Of a stretch of 64,000 bases of DNA, positions 24,199 to 31,949 are shown one piece after another. Below the pieces are notes generated by a model, which saw nothing but the letters and a program-made list of their open reading frames with translations, did no database searches and was not told the DNA's origin. Origin of the DNA: Brevibacterium permense (lineage in GTDB: Bacteria; Actinomycetota; Actinomycetes; Actinomycetales; Brevibacteriaceae). Positions within the stretch are counted from its first letter, which is position 1. Each line of letters begins with the position of its first letter. Made by a program: the position numbers and the translations under genes. The stretch covers positions 434,001 through 498,000 of the forward strand of contig NZ_JABSSX010000001.1 of NCBI RefSeq assembly GCF_013280495.1. The letters are read 5' to 3'.

Positions 24199-25782
24199 AT
24201 GACGCAATCCCAGAGCACGCAGGTGCCCCCCGTCCTCGTCGTCGATTTCGGCGCCCAGTACGCCCAGCTCATCGCGCGCCGCATCCGCGAAGCCGGCCTG
24301 TACTCGGAGATCATCGCCCACGACGCCCCGGCGTCCGAGTTCGCCGCGAAGAACCCCATGGCCATCGTGCTCTCCGGGGGACCCTCGAGCGTCAACGACG
24401 CCGGCGCCCCGAGCTTCGACACGTCCGTGTTCGACCTCGGAGTGCCCACGATGGGCATCTGCTACGGCTTCCAGCTCATGTCGACCGCGCTCGGCGGACG
24501 CGTGGCCAAGACCGACAAGCGCGAATACGGATCGACCCCGGTGTCCGTGTCCCAGACCGGCTCGCTGCTCGCCGAGACCCCTGAGAACTACAAGGTCTGG
24601 ATGTCCCACGGGGACTCCGTCGCCGAGGCGCCCGACGGCTTCGACGTCCTCGCCTCCACCCCGGACACTCCCGTCGCGGCCTTCGAATGCGCGGCGAAGA
24701 GGTTCGCCGGCGTGCAGTGGCACCCCGAGGTCCTCCACTCGGAGAACGGGCAGAAGATCCTCGAGAACTTCCTGTTCAACGTCGCCGGCCTCGAAGCCGA
24801 CTGGACGAACGAATCCGTCATCGACGAGCAGGTCGAACTCATCCGCGCCCGCGTCGGCAACAAAAAGGTCATCTGCGGCCTGTCCGGCGGAGTCGACTCC
24901 TCCGTGGCAGCAGCGCTCGTCCACAAGGCCATCGGCGACCAGCTCACCTGCGTGTTCGTCGATCATGGGCTGCTGCGTCAGGACGAACGCGTCCAGGTCG
25001 AGAAGGACTACGTCGATTCGATCGGCGTCCGCCTGGTCACCGTCGATGCGCGTGAGCAGTTCCTGTCCCAGCTCGCCGGGGTCACCGACCCGGAGGAGAA
25101 GCGCAAGATCATCGGCCGCGAGTTCATCCGCACCTTCGAGACCGCTGCCGCCGACCTCGTGCTCGAGGCTCAGGAAGGCGAGGGCGAGGAGATCGCGTTC
25201 CTCGTCCAGGGCACCCTCTACCCCGATGTCGTCGAATCCGGCGGCGGATCGGGCACGGCGAACATCAAGAGCCACCACAATGTCGGCGGTCTGCCCGATG
25301 ACATCCAGTTCCAGCTCATCGAACCCCTGCGCGCCCTGTTCAAGGACGAGGTCCGCGCCATCGGCCGCGAACTCGGCGTGCCCGAGGTCATCGTCTCCCG
25401 CCAGCCGTTCCCCGGCCCCGGACTGGGCATCCGCATCATCGGCGAGGTCACCGAGGAGCGCCTGAACATCCTGCGCAAGGCCGATGCGATCGCCCGCGCA
25501 GAGCTGACGAAGGCCGGCCTCGACGGAGAGATCTGGCAGTGCCCGGTCGTGCTCCTGGCCGATGTCCGCTCCGTCGGCGTCCAGGGCGACGGCCGCACCT
25601 ACGGCCACCCCGTCGTGCTGCGCCCGGTCTCGAGTGAGGACGCGATGACCGCCGACTGGACGCGCATCCCCTACGATGTGCTCTCCGTGATCTCCAACCG
25701 CATCACCAACGAGGTCGACGACATCAACCGCGTCGTCCTCGACGTCACCTCGAAGCCTCCGGGCACGATCGAATGGGAGTGA
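24199..25782 (+). CDS. guaA: GMP synthase (glutamine-hydrolysing)
   Basis: 527 residues; amidates XMP to GMP. Class I amidotransferase at the N-terminus with nucleophile Cys in [10 protein letters not shown] (near 90) and the His/Glu pair in QWHPEV (near 177); ATP-pyrophosphatase domain with [15 protein letters not shown] (near 230); C-terminal dimerisation domain with [12 protein letters not shown] and the end KPPGTIEWE. Full length and intact. Located after guaB3, SURF1 and DUF3817. Confidence 0.97.
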   Translation: MTQSQSTQVPPVLVVDFGAQYAQLIARRIREAGLYSEIIAHDAPASEFAAKNPMAIVLSGGPSSVNDAGAPSFDTSVFDLGVPTMGICYGFQLMSTALGGRVAKTDKREYGSTPVSVSQTGSLLAETPENYKVWMSHGDSVAEAPDGFDVLASTPDTPVAAFECAAKRFAGVQWHPEVLHSENGQKILENFLFNVAGLEADWTNESVIDEQVELIRARVGNKKVICGLSGGVDSSVAAALVHKAIGDQLTCVFVDHGLLRQDERVQVEKDYVDSIGVRLVTVDAREQFLSQLAGVTDPEEKRKIIGREFIRTFETAAADLVLEAQEGEGEEIAFLVQGTLYPDVVESGGGSGTANIKSHHNVGGLPDDIQFQLIEPLRALFKDEVRAIGRELGVPEVIVSRQPFPGPGLGIRIIGEVTEERLNILRKADAIARAELTKAGLDGEIWQCPVVLLADVRSVGVQGDGRTYGHPVVLRPVSSEDAMTADWTRIPYDVLSVISNRITNEVDDINRVVLDVTSKPPGTIEWE

Positions 25783-25870
25783 TCCTCCGCGACCGTTGAG
25801 GGCACTGCGCGTGTGAACGTGCGGATACCCTCGCCGAGGCGGCCTCGACCGCGACCCCGAATACCGCTCC

Positions 25871-25891
25871 TGAACACCGTTCAGTTACAGT
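25871..25891 (+). promoter_or_regulatory. BioQ-like operator and overlapping -10 of the biotin importer
   Basis: TGAACACCGTTCA (25871-25883) is a perfect 13-bp inverted repeat of the form TGAAC-N3-GTTCA, close to the TGAAC-N3-GTTAC site described for the TetR-type biotin regulator BioQ in corynebacteria. Three bases further is TACAGT (25886-25891), a TANNNT -10. A bound repressor would cover the promoter of bioY. No bioQ gene is in the window. Confidence 0.7.
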
Positions 25892-25961
25892 GGGAGGGTG
25901 CTCGAGGCCGCCTCGGGCGTCCCCGATCACGTCGGGGAGGATCACGACCAATGGAGTACTC

Positions 25962-26618
25962 ATGACACCGACCCACAGCACCACCTCGGCGGGGATCACC
26001 CGTCCTCGCTCGGCCGGCAGCGATATCGCCCTCGTTGCGGTCTTCGCGGCGATGCTCGCGGCCTTTGCGATGATGCCTCCTGTTCCGGTGGGTCCCCTCG
26101 GCGTGCCGATCACTCTGCAGACCTTCGCGATCGCCCTGTGCGGGATGGTCCTCGGACCCTGGCGCGGATTCGCAGCCACCCTGCTCTATGTCGTCCTCGG
26201 TCTCGTCGGACTCCCGATCTTCTCGGGAATGCGCGGCGGAATCGGCGTCCTCGCGGGCCCGAGCGCCGGCTACATCCTCTCCTTCGCGCTCTACGCTCTC
26301 CTCGCCGGACTCATCGCCCGCTGGGCAGTGCGCCGCTTCAGAGGAATGAAGCTCGGTGTGGTGCTGTTCCTCGGCGGCTTCGGCGGCAGTCTCCTGCTCA
26401 ACCACCCGCTGGGCATCCTCGGCATGTCGATCAACGGCGATCTGCCGCTCGGCGTGGCTGCGGTCGCGGACCTCGCCTACTGGCCCGGTGACATTGTGAA
26501 GAACATCCTGGCCGCCTCGGTGGCGGTGCTCATCCACCGTGCGTTCCCCGACATTCTGCGTCGTCGCGGTGTCAGTGTGGAATCGGTTTCGGCCCGTCAG
26601 GAGCAGGACGCCAAGTGA
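25962..26618 (+). CDS. bioY: Biotin ECF transporter substrate-binding subunit
   Basis: 218 residues with six membrane helices. BioY signatures: PPVPVGPLGVPITLQTFAIALCGMVLGPWRG, GLVGLPIFSGMRGGIGVLAGPSAGYILSF and the late DLAYWPGDIVKNILAA. It captures biotin and hands it to the ATPase/EcfT module encoded next. Start ATG 25962 has GGAG 5 nt upstream; the in-frame extension upstream is non-conserved. Its stop overlaps the bioM start (GTGA). Confidence 0.95.
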   Translation: MTPTHSTTSAGITRPRSAGSDIALVAVFAAMLAAFAMMPPVPVGPLGVPITLQTFAIALCGMVLGPWRGFAATLLYVVLGLVGLPIFSGMRGGIGVLAGPSAGYILSFALYALLAGLIARWAVRRFRGMKLGVVLFLGGFGGSLLLNHPLGILGMSINGDLPLGVAAVADLAYWPGDIVKNILAASVAVLIHRAFPDILRRRGVSVESVSARQEQDAK

Positions 26619-27343
26619 CACGTGAGATCCGGCTGAGCGACGTCGGCGTCGGAGTCCTCGATGACGGACCCGACGGCGATGTCGTGCGCCCGATCCTCCA
26701 AGACGTCAATCTCACCCTCACCGAGGATGTCGTCGCCGTCATCGGTGCCAACGGCTCGGGGAAGTCGACCCTGCTGCAGCTGTTCAACGGCCTGGTCACC
26801 GCGAACGCCGGAGAGGTCCTCGTCGACGGTTTCGACCCGCGCAGGCAGGCGGCGAAGGTGCGTTCTCGGGTCGGTTTCGTCTTCACCGATCCGGCCGCGC
26901 AGCTGGTCATGCCGACCCCGATCGAGGACATCGAACTGTCCCTGCGCAAGTCCGTGCCCAAGCGTGAGCGGCGGGCAGCGGCACTGGCGGTGCTCGACGA
27001 GCTCGGCATCGCCGACCTCGCCGAACGGAGCGTCTACGAGCTCTCCGGCGGTCAGCGTCAGCTCGTGGCACTGGCCGCGGTGCTTGCGGTGGATCCGCAG
27101 ATCCTCGTCCTCGACGAGCCGACGACCCTGCTCGACCTGCGCAACAAGGAGCGGCTGCGCGTGCATCTCCAGGAGCTCGTGGCCAGGCGCGGGGTGCGTA
27201 TCATCCTCACCACCCATGACCTCGAGTTCGCGCAGATCGCCCAGCGCGCGATCGTCGTCGACGACGGTCGGATCGTGGCCGATGCCGCCCCCGCCGAGGC
27301 GGTCGCCGCCTACCGAAATCTCATCATGAGCGATACGCCATGA
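26615..27343 (+). CDS. bioM: Biotin ECF transporter ATP-binding subunit
   Basis: 242 residues, GTG start overlapping the bioY stop. Walker A GANGSGKSTLLQLFNGL (near residue 43), Q-loop, signature LSGGQRQLVALAAVLA (near 145), Walker B ILVLDEPTTLLDL and H-loop THDLEF. The single ATPase presumably works as a homodimer with BioN and BioY. Overlaps bioN by 4 bp, so bioY-bioM-bioN is one coupled operon. Confidence 0.94.
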   Translation: MTREIRLSDVGVGVLDDGPDGDVVRPILQDVNLTLTEDVVAVIGANGSGKSTLLQLFNGLVTANAGEVLVDGFDPRRQAAKVRSRVGFVFTDPAAQLVMPTPIEDIELSLRKSVPKRERRAAALAVLDELGIADLAERSVYELSGGQRQLVALAAVLAVDPQILVLDEPTTLLDLRNKERLRVHLQELVARRGVRIILTTHDLEFAQIAQRAIVVDDGRIVADAAPAEAVAAYRNLIMSDTP

Positions 27344-28038
27344 GTGGGAAAGGTCCTGTCGGGGTCGGCCATACCGGCGTTGGTGCCGGTGACACCGGAA
27401 GGACGTGGCGGAAGCACGCCGGCATCAAGGCTCGACCGCAGCTCTTCGGGAAGGTGGCGCATCCTCGGGGATGGCTGCATGCAGTGCCGACGGGAGTGAA
27501 GCTGGCGGTGATCGCCGTCATCGGCATCGTCGCGCTCATCTTCCGCGATGCGGCGATCAACTGGTCGATGTTCGCTGTCCTCGTGGTCCTCGGGCTCACC
27601 GCCCGGCTGCGGGTGAAGCACTTCCTGCGCACCTGGATCTATGTGGCGGTGCTCGTGGCGATCGTCATGGGGCTGCAGTACTTCTTCGAGTCCATGGAGT
27701 CGGGGCTGGCTGTCGGTGGGACCGTGTTCGCCTGCGTGCAGGCAGCATTGATCCTCACCCTGACGGCGTCGGTGGCGCAGCTGCTCGACACATTCACGGT
27801 GCTGGTCTCGCCCTTGCGGTTCTTCGGCGCGAACATCGAGTTGATCGCGCTGGCGGCGAGCCTCATGGTCCGGGCGATCTCCCATATCTCCGGTCTGCTC
27901 GGCGAAGCCGAACGTGCTGTTCGGGCCAGGGGACTGGACTCGAGCATCAAGGCCCGAGTGGTGCCGGCGATCCTGCGGTCGGTGAAATACGCGCAGGACA
28001 CCGGTCGGGCTCTCGACGCCCGCGGCATCGTGGACTGA
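27340..28038 (+). CDS. bioN: Biotin ECF transporter transmembrane subunit (EcfT)
   Basis: 232 residues. After a ~45-residue polar N-terminus there are about five helices. The two coupling-helix motifs with Ala-Arg-Gly (AVRARGLDSS and ALDARGIVD, near the C-terminus) that contact the ATPases of ECF transporters are intact. It completes the biotin importer; no biotin synthesis genes are in the window, which hints that uptake matters to this organism. A 70-bp inverted-repeat element follows 9 bp after the stop. Confidence 0.92.
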   Translation: MSGKGPVGVGHTGVGAGDTGRTWRKHAGIKARPQLFGKVAHPRGWLHAVPTGVKLAVIAVIGIVALIFRDAAINWSMFAVLVVLGLTARLRVKHFLRTWIYVAVLVAIVMGLQYFFESMESGLAVGGTVFACVQAALILTLTASVAQLLDTFTVLVSPLRFFGANIELIALAASLMVRAISHISGLLGEAERAVRARGLDSSIKARVVPAILRSVKYAQDTGRALDARGIVD

Positions 28039-28047
28039 TCGTCTTCG

Positions 28048-28117
28048 CTGACCGCTCGAGTTTCCGTCGATCGCTCATCGCATAGCTTGACACAACGACG
28101 CTGACTTGAGCGGTCGA
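28048..28117. repeat. 70-bp dispersed element with terminal inverted repeats, full copy
   Basis: Same length and layout as the copy at 5626-5695: GACCGCTC near the left end, GAGCGGTC near the right end, and the shared interior GCATAGCTTGA at the same offset (32 bp from the left end). It lies 9 bp after the bioN stop. The two full copies agree at most conserved positions but differ in the left interior. Confidence 0.7.
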
Positions 28118-28233
28118 CGATTCGCCTGCGAGAGTCTGAGCCAGTTGTGAGCCGGGACTCAGCAGAACACCTGGTGGGAGGAGTAGCCTCGGCGAAAGAG
28201 GGGACGAACCCCGCTCGAACCGAAGGAGACATG

Positions 28234-28800
28234 ATGACCGGCACCGAGAACACAGTCCTGTTGGCCATGGACTTCCAGAACGGCATCGCCGGGGACGACG
28301 CCTTCGCCTCGACCGGCGTGCTCGAACGCGCACGTGACGCCGTCGCCGCAGCCCGCAGCCACGACATCCCCGTCGTCTGGGTGCGAGTGGCGCTGCGTGA
28401 GGGGCATCCCGAACTGGCGGCAACGGCATCGTTCGCGCAGATCGCGGCCCACGGCGACCTTGACGAGTCCCATGCCTCGACGAGCATCCACGACGCCCTC
28501 GTTCGGCATCAGGGCGAGCCGATCGTGACCAAGCGACGCATCAGCGCCTTCACCGGCAGCGATCTCGAGGTGCTGCTGCGCGGCTACGGGGCATCGTCTC
28601 TCGTGCTCGCCGGAGTCGCCACGAGCGGAGTGGTGCTCTCGACCGTGCGTCAGGCTGCCGATCTCGACTTCGAGCTCACGGTGCTCTCCGACGCCTGCGC
28701 CGACCGCGACCCCGAGGTCCACACTGTGCTCACCGAGAAGGTGTTCCCCAAGCAGGCGCAGGTGCTCACCGTCGCTGACTGGACGACAAGCCTCGGCTGA
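28234..28800 (+). CDS. Isochorismatase-like hydrolase (expected Cys replaced)
   Basis: About 188 residues with the isochorismatase/cysteine-hydrolase fold. The first Asp (LLAMDFQNG, near residue 11) and the Lys (TKRRISAFTGSDLE, near residue 95) of the usual Asp-Lys-Cys triad are present. The segment that usually carries the nucleophilic Cys reads AGVATSGVVLSTVRQAAD, with Val at that point. It could be a non-cysteine isochorismatase or a family member with altered activity. ATG 28234 is 5 nt after GGAG; ATG 28231 is the alternative. Stand-alone gene; substrate unknown. Confidence 0.8.
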   Translation: MTGTENTVLLAMDFQNGIAGDDAFASTGVLERARDAVAAARSHDIPVVWVRVALREGHPELAATASFAQIAAHGDLDESHASTSIHDALVRHQGEPIVTKRRISAFTGSDLEVLLRGYGASSLVLAGVATSGVVLSTVRQAADLDFELTVLSDACADRDPEVHTVLTEKVFPKQAQVLTVADWTTSLG

Positions 28801-28812
28801 GGCGCCGGAGAC

Positions 28813-29994
28813 CTAGTGGGGCAGTGGATTCTCCAGCCCGTAATTGACCATCGAGCTGAATCCGCGGCCGAGCACCTGCGGCGCAGGATTCTCGATCGCC
28901 CGCGAATAGTGGCCGACGAGCTGTGAGCACACGCTCTTCCAGCTCCTGGCCTGCACCTGTTCACGACCGGCGACCCCGAAGGCCCGCCGTTTCGCTTCGT
29001 CGCCGAGGAGGTCCGCCGCATGCGTTCGCATGGCACGCAAGTCCTTCGGGGTGTAGAGCCACCCGGTGCGCGAGGAGTCGACGAGGTCGAGTGGGCCGCC
29101 TCGGGCGGGAGCGATGACCGGCACCTCGGAGGCCATGGCCTCCTGAATCGTCTGGCAGAAGGTCTCGAGCTCACCCGGGGCGACCATGAGGTCGAAGCTC
29201 GCCACCGCTTGGGCCAGAGCATCCCCACCGAGGAACCCGGTGAAATGAGCCTCCGGCAGCAGCCGGTGCAGACGCGTCCGCCAGGGACCGTCACCGACGA
29301 TGACGACCTTCGCCCCGGGCAGATCGGTGAGCGCGGCAAGGTCTTCGACCTGCTTCTCCGCGGCCAACCTGCCGACGAAGCCGATGATCTTCTCACCATT
29401 CGGAGCAACGCTTCGCCGCCAGGCCCCGGACCGATGACCCGGGTCGAAACGGGAGGAATCGACCCCACGGGCCCATAGTGCCACCTCGGCGACACCGAGG
29501 CTTTGCAGCTGACCGATCGTGTACGACGATGGGGCCAGCGTCAGCGAGGAATGCTGGTGGATATTGCGGACGTGGTTCCACAGCATGGCCTCGATTCCGT
29601 GCATTCCGTACCGGGCGGCATAAGCGGGAACCTCGGTCTGGTAGATCGCCACGGTCGGCAGATTCAGTGCCTGGGCGGCGAGGACGCCGCGCCAGCCGAG
29701 GACGAACGGACTGGCCAGATGGACGACGTCCGGGGCGAAACGCTGCAGCAGCCGGCGGATGCGGGTGACGCCTCCGGGAGCCACGCGGATGCGTCGGTAC
29801 TTCGGCAAGGCAATCGAGGGAACCCGGACGATGCGGGCGCCGGCGACCTCCTTCGGACCGTCCCTGCGCGTGCCCGGAGCGATGACGAGGACCTCGTCGC
29901 CGCGGTCGGCCAGATGGTCGAGGACCCGCAGGAGTGAGTGGGTGACCCCATTCATATTGGGGAGGAAGGATTCTGCAATGATCGCTACTCTCAC
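28813..29994 (-). CDS. GT4-family glycosyltransferase (mannosyltransferase-like)
   Basis: 393 residues, two Rossmann domains. N-terminal RVAIIAESFLPNMNGVTHSLLRVLDHL with the Gly loop, KYRRIRVAPGG, LASPFVLGWRG, IYQTEVPAYAARYG; C-terminal IGFVGRLAAEKQVEDLAAL, VIVGDGPWR, FTGFLGGDALAQAVASFD and a late E-rich motif (TFCQTIQEAMASEVPV). This resembles actinobacterial GDP-mannose-dependent alpha-mannosyltransferases (MgtA/PimB type) acting on cell-envelope glycolipids. Donor and acceptor are inferred from family. Convergent with the isochorismatase-like gene, 12 bp apart. Confidence 0.85.
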   Translation of the reverse strand: MRVAIIAESFLPNMNGVTHSLLRVLDHLADRGDEVLVIAPGTRRDGPKEVAGARIVRVPSIALPKYRRIRVAPGGVTRIRRLLQRFAPDVVHLASPFVLGWRGVLAAQALNLPTVAIYQTEVPAYAARYGMHGIEAMLWNHVRNIHQHSSLTLAPSSYTIGQLQSLGVAEVALWARGVDSSRFDPGHRSGAWRRSVAPNGEKIIGFVGRLAAEKQVEDLAALTDLPGAKVVIVGDGPWRTRLHRLLPEAHFTGFLGGDALAQAVASFDLMVAPGELETFCQTIQEAMASEVPVIAPARGGPLDLVDSSRTGWLYTPKDLRAMRTHAADLLGDEAKRRAFGVAGREQVQARSWKSVCSQLVGHYSRAIENPAPQVLGRGFSSMVNYGLENPLPH

Positions 29995-30240
29995 GAGCCC
30001 CAGCTAAGGCCCGCCGAGTGACGAACGCATGACCCGAAGGCGACAGGTCGGCGACATCTGGCCGAAATCGGTCCGCACTCTGGTGACTGCAGAATGCCAG
30101 GGCCGGTGCCCGGGCGCGCCCCTTCTCGGTGGCTGCTCTCAGTCGCCTCGGTGTCCGGATGATGACCTGTTCGCGACGAGTCTGAACCCCGCGTAAACTG
30201 AGGTGTCGGAAATGCTCGTGCAGCACATGGAACGAGGGGA

Positions 30241-30867
30241 ATGGCCGTGGTCTGGTTCATCGTCGGCGGTTGCGTACTCGCCGCTCTCATCGTTCTCTTC
30301 GTCATCCTCACCGTCCTGCGCTTCAACCAGCTGTCCATGGCCCGGTCGCTGTGCGATGAAGCCAAGCGCCAGCTCATCGGCGAGATCCGCGCCCGCCATG
30401 CCCTCGTGCCGGCCTATATCGGCACCCTCCAGCAGATCGCCGGACAGGACCTGTCCCGGCTGGAACTCGCGCTCGCCTCTGCCGAACGCGCCTCCTTCGA
30501 CCACCGCGGCGCCGCAGCCGAAAACGCCCTGACCGACGCCGTCGATGACGCCGCACTCATCCCCGCGGCGCTGACGGAGAGGTCCCTGACCTCGGAGTCT
30601 GCCCGTTCCCATCAGGCTGCGGTCAATGAGGAGATCGACACGACGATCCAGCTTCTGCACGGTCAGCTGCAGGTGCTCACCGAACGGATCCTCGCCGGCG
30701 CGCGTTTCTACAACACGAACGTCGAGCGCTATCACCGGCAGCGGACGCGACTGGTCTCCCGCCTCTTCGGCGGGGTTTTCAAGCCCCGAGCCCCGTTCAC
30801 CGAGGCGATCGATGACGATGGTGGACTCGGAACGGCGGGCCCCGCCTCGGCGAGGATGACCCGATGA
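30241..30867 (+). CDS. LemA-family membrane-anchored protein
   Basis: 208 residues. One N-terminal helix (VVWFIVGGCVLAALIVLFVILTVL) followed by a long helical region. The LemA pattern is partly visible: RFNQLSMARSLCDEAKRQLIGEIRARHALVPAYI and late ILAGARFYNTNVERYHRQ. LemA proteins are extracytoplasmic helical bundles of unknown function. The stop overlaps truA (ATGA). The last ~30 residues are acidic then Ala/Gly-rich and not conserved. Confidence 0.72.
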   Translation: MAVVWFIVGGCVLAALIVLFVILTVLRFNQLSMARSLCDEAKRQLIGEIRARHALVPAYIGTLQQIAGQDLSRLELALASAERASFDHRGAAAENALTDAVDDAALIPAALTERSLTSESARSHQAAVNEEIDTTIQLLHGQLQVLTERILAGARFYNTNVERYHRQRTRLVSRLFGGVFKPRAPFTEAIDDDGGLGTAGPASARMTR

Positions 30868-31718
30868 CCCGCTTCCGCCTCGATCTGGGCTATCGCGGCA
30901 CGGATTTCCATGGCTGGGCCAAGCAGCCGGGACTGCGCACGGTCCAGGCCGCCGTCGAATCCGGGCTGGAGAGGATCACCGGCACCGAGGTGGACACCGT
31001 CGTCGCCGGCCGCACCGACTCCGGCGTCCATGCCCGCCGTCAGGTCGTGCACATCGATCTGGGCGATGAGGCGATCGGCAAGCTGATCGGCCAGTCGAAT
31101 CGATCCGCCGAGGCGGCCCTCCTGTCACGTCTGCGCGGAGTCCTCATCGCCGGTGAGTTCCACGACATCGTCGTTCACGCGGTGACCGAGGTGCCAGAGG
31201 ACTTCGACGCCCGGTTCTCCGCGCTGTGGCGGTCGTATCAGTACCGGTTGGCCGATCATCGATCATTCATCGACCCGCTGCTGACCCAGGTGACGCCGCG
31301 GCACAAGGGCGAACTCGATGCCGAAGCCATGGCCGAGGCCGCGAGCGAGGTCCAAGGGCTCCACGACTTCCTGCCGTTCTGCAAACCCCGGGAGGGTGCG
31401 ACGACGATCCGCACCCTCTACGAACTGCATGTCTCGCGCGATCAGGATGCTGTGATCACCATCGATCTGCGCGCCGACGCCTTCTGCCATCACATGGTCC
31501 GTGCACTCGTCGGCGGACTGATCAAGGTCGGATCCGGCAATTGGGCGGTGACCCGCCCGGCCGAACTCATCGCCGAGGCGGACGCCGGGCTGACCCCGGA
31601 TGTGCCCATGTTCGTCACGCCTGCCGAAGGACTCGTCCTCACCGAGGTCGGTTATCCGGCACCCGAGGACTATGCGGTTCGCAACGCCCAGACGATGGCC
31701 CGCCGCGACCAGGAATAG
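30864..31718 (+). CDS. truA: tRNA pseudouridine(38-40) synthase
   Basis: 284 residues; converts U38-U40 of the tRNA anticodon arm to pseudouridine. The catalytic Asp lies in VVAGRTDSGVHARRQVVH (near residue 52); also LDLGYRGTDFHGWAKQPG at the N-terminus, WRSYQYRL, and FCHHMVRALVGGLIKVG. Length is normal. Overlaps the LemA-family gene by 4 bp. In many actinobacteria truA follows rplQ, but here it does not. Confidence 0.95.
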   Translation: MTRFRLDLGYRGTDFHGWAKQPGLRTVQAAVESGLERITGTEVDTVVAGRTDSGVHARRQVVHIDLGDEAIGKLIGQSNRSAEAALLSRLRGVLIAGEFHDIVVHAVTEVPEDFDARFSALWRSYQYRLADHRSFIDPLLTQVTPRHKGELDAEAMAEAASEVQGLHDFLPFCKPREGATTIRTLYELHVSRDQDAVITIDLRADAFCHHMVRALVGGLIKVGSGNWAVTRPAELIAEADAGLTPDVPMFVTPAEGLVLTEVGYPAPEDYAVRNAQTMARRDQE

Positions 31719-31796
31719 GCCGACGGTTCGGCGGGTCGTCGGCAGAAGCATCAATCCGCAGCATCAAGCCGCCTTATATCGCACGAGTCGCGATCA

Positions 31797-31839
31797 TGTG
31801 AGAATTCCTCTTTCCAGTTGTGAGAATCCTGTGTAGATT
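31797..31839 (+). promoter_or_regulatory. Phased direct repeats and promoter before the 5'-nucleotidase
   Basis: TGTGAGAAT occurs at 31797-31805 and 31819-31827, exactly 22 bp (two turns) apart, as for response regulators of the PhoB/PhoP type that bind direct repeats. TAGATT at 31834-31839 fits a -10; TTTCCA at 31811-31816 with a 17-bp spacer could be a weak -35. Phosphate-starvation control would suit a secreted 5'-nucleotidase, but the regulator is not shown. Confidence 0.5.
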
Positions 31840-31949
31840 CACACTTAAGTAACTTTCAGTTCGCATTGGCACTGCAGGATGGAATCGGTCTTCATCCCCA
31901 CCGGCACGGTTGATGTGCGCCTCACTGAACGATCGAAGGAACCGAATAC

